Shown: piece by piece, positions 1 through 8,272 of the stretch
Layout of the letters: each line of letters opens with the position of its first letter
How positions within the stretch are numbered: the stretch's first letter is position 1
Assembly (NCBI RefSeq): GCF_000156335.1
Contig: NZ_DS999214.1
Location: 53,185-117,184 of the forward strand
From: Roseobacter sp. GAI101
GTDB taxonomy: Bacteria; Pseudomonadota; Alphaproteobacteria; Rhodobacterales; Rhodobacteraceae
DNA: 64,000 nt
Direction: 5' to 3'
Program-made: the position numbers and the translations under genes
The notes under the pieces: model-generated
The model's input: only the letters and a program-made list of their open reading frames with translations
Databases searched by the model: none
Told to the model about the DNA's origin: nothing

Positions 1-773
1 GCCCGATCCTATCCGTTCGCAACCTGTCGCGTAATTTCGGAGCGATCAAAGCCGTCGACAACGTCAGCTTTGATCTGGCCAAAGGCGAATTGCTGGCGCT
101 TATCGGTCCCAATGGTGCCGGCAAAAGCACCTGTTTCAACATGTTGATGGGCCAGCTCAAGCCATCGTCGGGGACCGTCCAGCTGATGGGCAAGAACATC
201 GCCGGGATGCAGCCGCGCAAAATCTGGCGCATGGGTGTCGGGCGCACTTTTCAGATTACCGCGACATACGCGTCGATGACGGTGGTCGAAAATGTGCAGA
301 TGGCGTTGATCTCGCACCACCGCAGACTTTATTCCCTGACGACATTCGCCCATAAACTTTACCGCGAAGAGGCGCTCGCGTTGCTTGATACGGTCGGCAT
401 GGTCGATCAGGCCGAACGCCACTGTGCCGTGCTGGCCTACGGCGACCTTAAACGGTTGGAACTGGCCGTCGCATTGGCGCACGATCCGATCCTGCTGCTG
501 ATGGATGAACCCACCGCCGGCATGGCCCCGCGCGAACGCATCGCCTTGATGCAACTGACAGCGGATATTCTGGACGCCAAAGGCATCAGCGTTTTGTTTA
601 CCGAACATGACATGGACGTGGTTTTCGCCCACTCCCACCGGATCATGGTGCTGAACAGGGGCCAGCTGATCGCCGATGGCACGGTCGAGGAAATCCGCAA
701 CAATGCGCAGGTTCAAGAAGTTTATCTGGGTGGCGGCACCTTGTTCAAAGCCGAGGAGGATGCTCATGCTTGA
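1..773 (+). CDS. livG: ABC transporter ATP-binding protein, LivG type (5' partial)
   Basis: Nucleotide-binding subunit of a branched-chain amino acid/amide-type (HAAT) ABC importer, acting at the cytoplasmic face of the inner membrane. The frame is already open at base 3, so the N-terminus lies outside the window. Visible motifs are Walker A GPNGAGKST (about nt 105-131), signature LAYGDLKRLELA (Ala replacing the usual Ser, common in this subfamily) and Walker B ILLLMDEPT followed by the H-loop TEHDMD. The stop overlaps the livF start by 8 bases, indicating translational coupling. The substrate cannot be told from the ATPase; amides and urea are alternatives to branched-chain amino acids. Confidence 0.9.
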   Translation, partial: PILSVRNLSRNFGAIKAVDNVSFDLAKGELLALIGPNGAGKSTCFNMLMGQLKPSSGTVQLMGKNIAGMQPRKIWRMGVGRTFQITATYASMTVVENVQMALISHHRRLYSLTTFAHKLYREEALALLDTVGMVDQAERHCAVLAYGDLKRLELAVALAHDPILLLMDEPTAGMAPRERIALMQLTADILDAKGISVLFTEHDMDVVFAHSHRIMVLNRGQLIADGTVEEIRNNAQVQEVYLGGGTLFKAEEDAHA

Positions 774-1467
774 GGTCAAAGGCGTCAATTCATTCTATGG
801 CAAGGCGCATGTTCTGAACGACCTGAATTTCAGCGTCGAGGCCGGTACCGTCGTTGCCCTTTTGGGCCGCAACGGGGCGGGCAAGACCACGACGATGAAG
901 TCCATCATGCAACTGGTGCGCCCCCGCAGCGGGTCCGTCATCTACAAGGGGCAGGACATCACCGGCTGGCCCAGCCACAAGGTCGCGCGGGCCGGTTTGG
1001 GCTATGTCCCCGAAGAACGCCGGATCTTCACCCAACTGACCGTGCTGGAAAACCTCGAGGTTGGCCGACAGCCGCCCCGTGAAGGCTGCACGACCTGGAC
1101 CGACGACATGGTGTTCGACCTGTTCCCCAACCTCGCCGAGCGGCGCAGCAACCGCGGCAAGGCGCTTTCGGGCGGCGAACAGCAGATGCTGACAATCGCG
1201 CGCACGTTGATGGGAAATCCTGCGTTTATCCTGCTTGATGAACCTTCGGAAGGGATCGCGCCCGTGATCGTCGAACAAATGGCCCGCGTGATCTTGCAGC
1301 TTAAGGACGAAGGGCTGACGGTTCTTTTGTCAGAACAAAACCTGCACTTTGCCCAAGCCGTCGCCGACGGTGTGGTCATCATCGAGCACGGCACGCAGAA
1401 GTTCGTAGGCACTTTGGCGGAACTTCAGGCGAACCCAGAAATTCGCGACCAATATCTGTCGGTGTGA
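766..1467 (+). CDS. livF: ABC transporter ATP-binding protein, LivF type
   Basis: Second ATPase of the same HAAT importer, 233 residues, the normal LivF length. Walker A GRNGAGKTT, signature LSGGEQQMLTIAR, Walker B FILLDEPSEGIAP (the Ser-Glu-Gly after the DEP is typical of LivF) and H-loop LSEQN are all present. I chose the ATG at 766 because a strong GAGGAGGA ribosome site lies at 753-760 and because it gives the family N-terminus MLEVKGVNSFYG; an upstream in-frame start at 676 would lie inside livG. It is the last gene of its operon. An IS30 element follows about 105 bases later. Confidence 0.93.
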   Translation: MLEVKGVNSFYGKAHVLNDLNFSVEAGTVVALLGRNGAGKTTTMKSIMQLVRPRSGSVIYKGQDITGWPSHKVARAGLGYVPEERRIFTQLTVLENLEVGRQPPREGCTTWTDDMVFDLFPNLAERRSNRGKALSGGEQQMLTIARTLMGNPAFILLDEPSEGIAPVIVEQMARVILQLKDEGLTVLLSEQNLHFAQAVADGVVIIEHGTQKFVGTLAELQANPEIRDQYLSV

Positions 1468-1572
1468 CCACCGGCCGATACTACCGGAATTTCTGTCTGT
1501 GGGGTTCTTTCGACGAGGCTAGCTGCTGACCCGCTATACCCGTTTTCGGTGTTCAGGGCAGCACGCACCATA

Positions 1573-2684
1573 TGTGAACTCATGGTGAAGTGCAGTTCTT
1601 GATATCTCGTTTTACTCCAACCGGTTCTGTATTTCCATCAGGTTGCTTTCAAAGACCTCAGCGGGCGTCCGGTAGCCAAGGCACTTGCGCGGCGTTGCGT
1701 TGAGGCGGTGGCAAATCGACCTCAAATATCGATTTGTCAGCGCCGTCGGTGCGGTTGATCTTGGCAGGTATCGGCGCAGCCTGTTGTTCGTATTCTCAAC
1801 ACTGCCTTTCTGATAGGGCGCTTGCGGGTCACAGAACCAGGCATCCGCACCGATCCCGGCCTTGAGATGCTTCCATGCCGAAAACTCGGTGCCGCGATCA
1901 AAGGTGATAGACTGGCGCGCGTCGGCGGGCAGGGGAGCCAACCCGTTGATCAGGGACTCCATGATCGGTTTGGATTGGCGATCTTCATTACGCATCACGA
2001 CGGCATAGCGGCTGACGCGCTCGACCAATGACGTCACGTTTACCTTCCCATGCTCCTTGCGGAACATCATCAAGTCGCACTCCCAATGGCCGAATTCCAA
2101 GCGTTCTGAGACGCGCTCAGGCCTGTGTGACAGGCTTTGAACGTCGAATATGTGGGTTCTGTTGTGCCTGCGGTAACCACGCGGTCGGCGGCGACGGCGA
2201 TGCTCAGGGAGATGGCGGTAGAACTGTTCCTCGCGACCGTCTTTGGAATAGGCAAAGCGATAGATCGTCTCGTGGCTCACGCGGATCGGGTGCCGTTCGA
2301 GCCGCATCCGGCCGGCGATCTGTTCGGGGGACCAGCCAGCCTTCAGGCGGTCTTCGATCGCGGCTTTCAAATCAGGGTGAATGATCATCTTGCGATGGAT
2401 CGCGCGGCGCTGCTCATATTTGTCCTGAGCGACGAGCGCGTGATACCCATTTAGCTCAGGGAGTTCGTCGTCCGTGTACCGATTACGCTTAATGTCTCGG
2501 TAGATCGTGGACGGGTCGCGACCCAGTCGATCCGCGATCTCTGAAATCGGCATTTTGGCTTCAAGCCACTTTGCAAGCTTGCGACGTTCGTCCAGCTTCA
2601 GGTGACAGTAGTGGGTTCCCATTCTTCATCCTCCGTGCAACTCTCTGTTTTAGTAAAGAATTTGCACTTCGTTTGTGAATCCAC
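1573..2684. mobile_element. IS30-family insertion sequence
   Basis: A complete-looking element of about 1.1 kb around a single intact transposase. The ends carry imperfect inverted repeats: the left end (1573-1600) and the complement of the right end (2657-2684) share GAAGTGCA followed by a TTCTT block. Outer limits are uncertain by several bases because the outermost positions match poorly, and no target duplication could be fixed. It sits between livF and the dpp operon and breaks no recognisable gene. Confidence 0.75.
1612..2622 (-). CDS. IS30-family transposase
   Basis: DDE transposase of 336 residues that would catalyse movement of the surrounding element. The N-terminal helix-turn-helix (about residues 8-48, with SEIADRLGRDPSTIYRDIKR) resembles other IS30 enzymes. 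The integrase core shows the acidic triad: Asp in GHWECD, Asp in TFDRGTEF, and Glu in KGSVENTNNRLRRYLP, the last being an IS30 hallmark. No frameshift or stop is seen, so the element may still be active. The start codon ATG is 35 bases inside the right inverted repeat. Confidence 0.95.
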   Translation of the reverse strand: MGTHYCHLKLDERRKLAKWLEAKMPISEIADRLGRDPSTIYRDIKRNRYTDDELPELNGYHALVAQDKYEQRRAIHRKMIIHPDLKAAIEDRLKAGWSPEQIAGRMRLERHPIRVSHETIYRFAYSKDGREEQFYRHLPEHRRRRRPRGYRRHNRTHIFDVQSLSHRPERVSERLEFGHWECDLMMFRKEHGKVNVTSLVERVSRYAVVMRNEDRQSKPIMESLINGLAPLPADARQSITFDRGTEFSAWKHLKAGIGADAWFCDPQAPYQKGSVENTNNRLRRYLPRSTAPTALTNRYLRSICHRLNATPRKCLGYRTPAEVFESNLMEIQNRLE

Positions 2685-2799
2685 CCATACGATACCATGC
2701 GACCTCATAATAGGTATTATGTAATAATCAGTAGCGCGCACATCAGGAACTTCCCGCGTTCCAATGATGACAAGCTCGCCACCGCAGATCAAAAAGTTC

Positions 2800-4275
2800 T
2801 CAACCTGCAAACTTGTTCGTTAAATAATTCAGGTAGGGTTCGGGATCATTTGCGGTCATTCCCAGTTGGGTCAGCAGTTGAGAACGGCTGCGTGATCGAC
2901 CGTGTTTCCAGATCGCTCCGCCAAGCGCTTCTCTTAGCGGGGCCGTATCGCCTCGGTTAAGTGCGTCGCGGATGTCAGGTGCGTGTTTGTCGTAATGCGC
3001 CATAAGCTGCGCCGCTGTCGCATTTCCGATCGTATAGGTTGGGAAGGAACCGATATATCCAGAGGACCAATGTACGTCCTGAAGGCATCCTTGCGCATCT
3101 CCCGAGACTTCGACACCCAGTTCGTCCCGCATTGCTTCACGCCATGCTTGTGGCAAATCCGCGACCGCAAGGGATCCGTCCATCATTGCCATCTCCAACC
3201 GGACGCGCAACATGATGTGCAGGTCATAAGTCAACTCATCAGCCTCTACGCGGATTGGGCTGGGCTCTACTCTGTTGATCGCCGCGATAAATTCATTTTC
3301 ACTTACGTCTGCCAGCTGTTCGGGGAATGTCCCGCGCAAACGCGAAAAATGTGTTTGCCAGAAGGCAGGACTGCGACCGACATGGTTCTCCAGAAGGCGT
3401 GACTGGCTTTCGTGCATGCCAAAGCTGGTACCGCCCACTGCATATAGCCCGATCATGTCCGTTGCGAAAACGCCCCGCGTGTGGACCGGATCAATACCCT
3501 GCTCATAAAGCGCATGACCAACTTCGTGGATGCTCCCGAATATCGACATCGGAAGATAATTGGGGTTCCAGCGGGACGTAATGCGCACATCATTTCGCGT
3601 AAAGCTGACTTCAAAAGGATGCACCGCAGTGTCCAGCCGTCCCCGATCAAAGTCATACCCCAGAGCCTTGGCTGTCTCTGCCGCAAACCGCTGCTGCAAC
3701 GCGGGCGGATAATCACGGTAGAGGAAATCAGTGCGCGGCACCGGCCGGCCACGCGCAACATCCAATACGGGCAAAATACCTGCACGAAGCGTGTCAAAAA
3801 ATGCGGCGATGCTGCCGGCCGTTTCCCCCGGTTCGTAAATCTGGACCATCGGATCATAGGGATGCGCATCGTACCCCAGTGCCTCGGCACTTTCCCGGGC
3901 AAGGGTCACGACCTTCTCGAGGTGCGGACGAAAAGCCCCAAAGTCCGACGCTGCACGGGCTTTGCTCCAGGCAGCGCCTGCAATGGTTGCATGTTCCGCC
4001 TGCGCGCGCAGCAATTCAGCGGGCAGCCGCTTGTGATGATTGATTGCCTTTTGCACCGTTGCAGCGGCGTCGGCGTCCCCTGCGCCATCTACAGCGTCTT
4101 GCATCGCGGGATCCAGCAGCATTTCCCGCGCAATTCCCATCAAGGTGGCAATCTGGTGTCCGCGCGTTTCGGCACCGTCCGCCGGCATCTGCGTGCGCGC
4201 GTCCCAATTGAGTGTGTTTACAGCGCAAAGCACATCGTTGAGCCGCCCAACGCGGGCATTGAGATCAGTGTTCAT
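2800..4275 (-). CDS. Carboxypeptidase Taq (M32) metallopeptidase
   Basis: Cytoplasmic zinc metallocarboxypeptidase of family M32, 491 residues, the usual length. The HEXXH zinc site is HEVGH at residues 250-254; the downstream family motifs GMHESQSRLLENHVGRS and DELTYDLHI (bearing the third zinc ligand region) are present. I chose the ATG at 4275 because it overlaps the dppF stop as ATGA; an upstream in-frame start at 4377 would add an arginine-rich tail unlike the family. As last gene of the dpp operon it probably trims imported peptides from the C-terminus; that role is inferred from position. Confidence 0.94.
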   Translation of the reverse strand: MNTDLNARVGRLNDVLCAVNTLNWDARTQMPADGAETRGHQIATLMGIAREMLLDPAMQDAVDGAGDADAAATVQKAINHHKRLPAELLRAQAEHATIAGAAWSKARAASDFGAFRPHLEKVVTLARESAEALGYDAHPYDPMVQIYEPGETAGSIAAFFDTLRAGILPVLDVARGRPVPRTDFLYRDYPPALQQRFAAETAKALGYDFDRGRLDTAVHPFEVSFTRNDVRITSRWNPNYLPMSIFGSIHEVGHALYEQGIDPVHTRGVFATDMIGLYAVGGTSFGMHESQSRLLENHVGRSPAFWQTHFSRLRGTFPEQLADVSENEFIAAINRVEPSPIRVEADELTYDLHIMLRVRLEMAMMDGSLAVADLPQAWREAMRDELGVEVSGDAQGCLQDVHWSSGYIGSFPTYTIGNATAAQLMAHYDKHAPDIRDALNRGDTAPLREALGGAIWKHGRSRSRSQLLTQLGMTANDPEPYLNYLTNKFAG

Positions 4276-5287
4276 GCCGTCACCTTCGTCTGCGCGCCTA
4301 CGCCGCCGTCGTTCAGATGGCAGGCCACAGTGCGACCCGCGCCGGCATCCGTCAGGCGCGGTGCCTCGACACTGCACCGCGGTCCGGCAAGCGGGCAGCG
4401 CGGATGAAAGGCACAGCCCGACGGTGGATTGATCGGTGACGGGATTTCGCCCTTTATCGCCTCAAAGCGGCGCTTGCCCGTGCCCACCGTTGGCACCGAT
4501 GCAAAAAGTGCCGCTGTATAAGGGTGCTTTGGATCGGCATACAAAGCGTCCGCCGGGGCCAGTTCGACCAATCGACCCAGATACATGATCGCGACCCGGT
4601 CGCAGACATGGCGGACCACGGACAGATCATGGCTGATGAACAAAGCCGTCAGGCCAAGTCACGGCGCAGATCCATGAACAGTTCAGCACCTGCGCTGAAT
4701 GGACACATCCAAAGACGCGACTGCTTCATCAAGCACAGACTTCGTGTTCCATAGCAGCGCACGCGCAATGGCCACACGCTGGCGCTGACCGCCCGAGAAC
4801 TGGTGCAGAAAGCGGTCGGCATATGCGCCTCAAGCCTACTTTTCGAGCAATTCACGGATCCGTACTGCACGTCACGCGCGGGTATTATCTTATGAAAGCG
4901 CGGCCCCTCGGCCAATGTTTCGCCCACTTTCATCCGGGGGTTAAGCGAGGCGAAGGGATCCTGGTGGATCATCTGGACCTGTGTCGTAAGCTTGTCGACA
5001 TTCCCGCCACGTTCATCTGCAACCGGCTTGCCATTAAGCGTCACGCCACCGTCACTTGGGCCGTAAATCCCTGCTACGACACGCCCCAAAGTTGACTTTC
5101 CGCAGCCGGATTCACCAACCACACCAAGTACCTCACCTTTCGCCACTTCCAACGATACATCCGACAAGGCGTGCACCGTCACCGGTTTGCCGCCGCCCGT
5201 GATTTTGCCGACCAGACGCTCCGCCAATCCCGGCATGCGGGTAAATCGCTTGGAGACGTTTTCAATTTTCAGAATGGGATCGGTCAT
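4272..5287 (-). pseudogene. dppF: Dipeptide ABC transporter ATP-binding protein DppF, multiply frameshifted
   Basis: N-terminal part (5287 to about 4866) reads normally: start overlapping dppD as ATGA, Walker A GESGCGKSTLG, Q-loop QMIHQDPFASLNP. Between 4865 and 4652 the frame breaks repeatedly; by comparison with the conserved family sequence I count ten lost bases, each reducing a run of G or C by one. Restoring them gives 1,026 bases (341 residues, normal length) with signature [16 protein letters not shown] and Walker [17 protein letters not shown]. The tail from 4643 on is intact, with ISHDLSVV and the C-terminal oligopeptide-transporter cysteine motif. Either a dead gene or a locally poor assembly; the uniform lesion type favours the latter. 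Confidence 0.85.
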
Positions 5288-6249
5288 GTTCGCTCCAGAG
5301 GGTGGTGGCACAGGACGGTCTGGTCGTCCTTCGTATCGGCAGGCGGGACGGTCGTGCAGATATCCGTGGCACGTGGGCAACGGGGCCGGAACGGGCAGCC
5401 CTGCGGCAGCCGGGAAAGTTGCGGCGTCGAACCCGGAATTTGTGGCAGATGCGTGCCCGGTTCGTGCAGCGCCGGGATCGAATCCAGCAATCCTTTGGTA
5501 TAGGGGTGCCGTGGATGTTCGATTACCTGTTGCGCTGTGCCACGCTCTACAATCTGGCCCGCGTACATCACGCATATGTCGTCCGCCAGACTTGAGACGA
5601 CCCCCAGATCATGGGTGATCCAGACGATCGCGGCATCGGTCCGGTCAGCCAGATCGCGCACCTCGGCCAGGATCTGACCCTGGATCGAAACATCGAGCGC
5701 TGTTGTCGCCTCATCCGCGATGATGACGGCAGGGTTGTGCAAAAGCGCCATCGCAATCGCAACACGCTGGCGCATGCCGCCCGACAACTGGTGCGGATAG
5801 GCTAGCAATCGTTCGGCCGGGGATGGAATGCCAACGGTATCAAGCGCCTTGCGCGCTTCTTCCCAGGCCGCGGATTTGGACATCTTTCGATGGACCCGCA
5901 CGGCCATCGCCATTTGATCCCCGACCCGCAAGACAGGATTAAGCGTCATCATCGGGTCCTGAAACACCATGGCGACCTTATTTCCGCGCATCTTGCGCAT
6001 ATCGTCCGGGGACAGCGTGCGCATATCGATGCCGTCAATCAGTACCTTTCCGGAAGATACTTCACCCGGTGTGTCGATCAGGCCCATGATCGAAAAGCCT
6101 GTGACGCTTTTGCCCGATCCGCTTTCCCCGACCAAGCCAAGTATTCGCCCCTTCCCGACGGAGAAACTGACGTTGTTCACAGCGGTCACGGCATCGCCAC
6201 GGGTTGCGAAACGGGTCGTCAGACCCTGGACATCAAGTGCGGCAGTCAT
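5284..6249 (-). CDS. dppD: Dipeptide ABC transporter ATP-binding protein DppD
   Basis: ATPase of the peptide importer, 321 residues. Walker [12 protein letters not shown] near residue 40, Q-loop [12 protein letters not shown], signature [15 protein letters not shown], Walker [15 protein letters not shown]-loop WITHDLGVV, and the C-terminal oligopeptide/dipeptide domain with cysteine pattern [10 protein letters not shown]...C...C. Start and stop overlap the neighbours by four bases (ATGA) on both sides, so translation of dppC, dppD and dppF is coupled. Since its heterodimer partner DppF is frameshifted in this sequence, transporter function depends on whether those shifts are real. Confidence 0.95.
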   Translation of the reverse strand: MTAALDVQGLTTRFATRGDAVTAVNNVSFSVGKGRILGLVGESGSGKSVTGFSIMGLIDTPGEVSSGKVLIDGIDMRTLSPDDMRKMRGNKVAMVFQDPMMTLNPVLRVGDQMAMAVRVHRKMSKSAAWEEARKALDTVGIPSPAERLLAYPHQLSGGMRQRVAIAMALLHNPAVIIADEATTALDVSIQGQILAEVRDLADRTDAAIVWITHDLGVVSSLADDICVMYAGQIVERGTAQQVIEHPRHPYTKGLLDSIPALHEPGTHLPQIPGSTPQLSRLPQGCPFRPRCPRATDICTTVPPADTKDDQTVLCHHPLERT

Positions 6250-7184
6250 CGGCTGTTCCTTGGGTCAATAACAGTGCGAACCTGATCGCCCACAAGATTG
6301 ATTGCGACGACCGTGATCATGAGAAAAATACCCGGGTAAATGGACAACCAGTAGCGTCCGGCGTGGATGTATTTGAAACCGTTCGAGATTAACGATCCCA
6401 ACGAGGGTTCGGTCAACGGCAGCCCCACTCCGAGGAATGACAGCGTCGCCTCGAGGGAAATGGCGCTTGCAACCTGCACTGTCGCCACGACAATCAGCGG
6501 CGGCAGGACATTGGGCAACAGGTGCTTGAACATGATGCGCCATGTCGGCAGCGGGGTGGACCGCGCGGCTTCGATGTAATCCTTGCGACGCTCGACAGAG
6601 GCGGCACCATGCGTGGTGCGCGCGAAATAGGCGTATTGCGCGACAACCAGCGCGAAAATAATTTGCGCAACGCCCTGCCCCAGCATCGCGACCATCACAA
6701 GGGCCAGCAGAATTGCCGGCATGGACAGCTGCAAATCGACAATACGCATCAACAAGGCCTCGATGCGGCCCCCAAAGTAAGCGGCGGTCAGGCCGACGGT
6801 GATCCCGACGGCAAGCGCCAGAACACCAGCGGAAATTCCGATCATGAAGCTTGTGCGCAACCCGTAAAGGATCGCAGAAAGCATATCGCGCCCCGCATTG
6901 TCTGTTCCCAGCAGATGAGGATAGCCGCCCGACCCGACAGTACCGGGGCGCAGGAACGCATCCAGCCAGTCGAGATTTGCCAGATCATAAGGGTCTTGGG
7001 GCACCAGATACGGCGCACCGAATGACCCGACCAGCAAGGCCACAATCACGATCAGCGCCCCGATGGCGACCCAGGACTGGCGGTAATCGGACCAGAAGTT
7101 GCGCAGGCGCATGCTGCGTGTTTCGGCGGGTGGCGCTGAGGGAACTGCGAGGATTCCGCTGCCGGATGTTGCGGGATCGGGCAT
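6246..7184 (-). CDS. dppC: Dipeptide ABC transporter permease DppC
   Basis: Inner-membrane permease of the peptide importer, 312 residues. A hydrophobic segment near residues 38-58 (SWVAIGALIVIVALLVGSF) is followed by the DppC-type loop HLLGTDNAGRDMLS and the EAA motif region EAARSTPLPTWRIMFKHLLPN. I place the start at the ATG 7184 rather than the TTG at 7187 because AGGAGG lies seven bases upstream; the ATG shares its A with the dppB stop (TGATG). A flexible Pro/Ala/Ser-rich cytoplasmic N-terminus of about 25 residues precedes the first membrane helix. Confidence 0.94.
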   Translation of the reverse strand: MPDPATSGSGILAVPSAPPAETRSMRLRNFWSDYRQSWVAIGALIVIVALLVGSFGAPYLVPQDPYDLANLDWLDAFLRPGTVGSGGYPHLLGTDNAGRDMLSAILYGLRTSFMIGISAGVLALAVGITVGLTAAYFGGRIEALLMRIVDLQLSMPAILLALVMVAMLGQGVAQIIFALVVAQYAYFARTTHGAASVERRKDYIEAARSTPLPTWRIMFKHLLPNVLPPLIVVATVQVASAISLEATLSFLGVGLPLTEPSLGSLISNGFKYIHAGRYWLSIYPGIFLMITVVAINLVGDQVRTVIDPRNSR

Positions 7185-8158
7185 CAAGAGCCTCCTTTCA
7201 GGCGGACGCGCGGGTCCAGCCGGGCATAGATCAGATCAACGATCAGGTTGATCAGCACGAACAGAATGACCACCATCACGAGGTAGGACACCATCACCGG
7301 CCGGTCGAGTTGCAGGATGCTGTCAATGATCAGCTTACCCACGCCGGGCCAGTTGAACACCGTCTCGGTCACCACGGCAAAGGCCAGGGTCGAACCAAGC
7401 TCGAGCCCGAACACGGTGATGACCGGAATGGAGATATTGCGCAGAATGTGGCTGAACACGATTTGGCGGTCGGGCAACCCTTGGGCACGGGCAAAGCGAA
7501 CATATTCCGCGCCCATCGCTTCGACCATGCCTGCGCGGGTCAGGCGGATCAGCAAGCCCATCTTGAACAGCGACAGGTTGATCGCGGGCATGATGACGTG
7601 GGACCAGCCGTTCGATGTGGCCAGTGACGTCTTGAACCACAGAAACTCGGCGACCTCGCCCCGACCGCCAGAGGGCAGCCAGCCCAATTCAACGGCAAAG
7701 GCCATGATCAACAGCATGCCGATCCAGAACGTAGGCACGGAAAAGCCCAGAACCGACAGTGCCATGATCACCTTGGCCCCGATGCTGTCGGGACGGTACC
7801 CGGCATAAAGGCCCGCCGGGATCCCGATGCACGCTGCCAGTGTGACAGACACCAGCACCAGTTCCAGCGTTGCGGGAAGGCGCGAAAACACCAGCGATGT
7901 GACCGAGATGTTATAGACCATCGACCGACCCAGATCGCCGTGAAGCACGTTGCCGACAAAGGTAAAGTATTGCCGCCACAGGGGTTGGTCGAAACCGTAT
8001 TGGCGGATCAGGTTATCGCGAATTTCCTGTGTCGCACCGGGATCGATCATCACATCAATCGGGTTGCCGATCGCATAGACGCCGACAAACACGATGACCG
8101 ACATCGCAAAAACAACAACGACTGCCTGGGATAGCCGTCCGACAAGATAACCAAACAT
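7184..8158 (-). CDS. dppB: Dipeptide ABC transporter permease DppB
   Basis: Inner-membrane permease, 324 residues. It begins with the typical MFGYLVGRLSQAVVVVFAMS helix, followed by periplasmic loop QYGFDQPLWRQYFTFVGNVLHGDLGRS and the EAA loop region VRFARAQGLPDRQIVFSHILRN. I chose the ATG at 8158 since it gives the family N-terminus and has GAGG eight bases upstream; an in-frame start at 8212 would lie almost at the terminator hairpin. It is separated from dppA by 115 bases containing that hairpin, so it is probably expressed at a lower level than dppA. Confidence 0.94.
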   Translation of the reverse strand: MFGYLVGRLSQAVVVVFAMSVIVFVGVYAIGNPIDVMIDPGATQEIRDNLIRQYGFDQPLWRQYFTFVGNVLHGDLGRSMVYNISVTSLVFSRLPATLELVLVSVTLAACIGIPAGLYAGYRPDSIGAKVIMALSVLGFSVPTFWIGMLLIMAFAVELGWLPSGGRGEVAEFLWFKTSLATSNGWSHVIMPAINLSLFKMGLLIRLTRAGMVEAMGAEYVRFARAQGLPDRQIVFSHILRNISIPVITVFGLELGSTLAFAVVTETVFNWPGVGKLIIDSILQLDRPVMVSYLVMVVILFVLINLIVDLIYARLDPRVRLKGGS

Positions 8159-8213
8159 CTCAACCTCGCGTTTTGCCCTTTTCGCAGGGGCATGGCTGGA
8201 ACAGCCTGTCATC

Positions 8214-8251
8214 AGAAAAAAGCGGCGCGCAAATAGTGGATTGCGCGCCGC
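8214..8251 (-). terminator. Intrinsic terminator/attenuator between dppA and dppB
   Basis: An 11-bp perfect stem, GCGGCGCGCAA (8222-8232) with TTGCGCGCCGC (8241-8251), and an 8-base loop. In the minus direction it is followed at once by six T (complement of 8216-8221), the canonical Rho-independent layout. It lies after dppA and before dppB inside the operon, so it should stop part of the transcripts and favour the binding protein over the membrane parts. Confidence 0.85.
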
Positions 8252-8272
8252 CGGTCAGGAAGCGTTTACGGG

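Noticed and set aside
3481..4407. 308-codon plus-strand frame opposite the M32 peptidase
   Set aside because: Entirely antisense to a conserved metallopeptidase with its zinc motif; no ribosome site.
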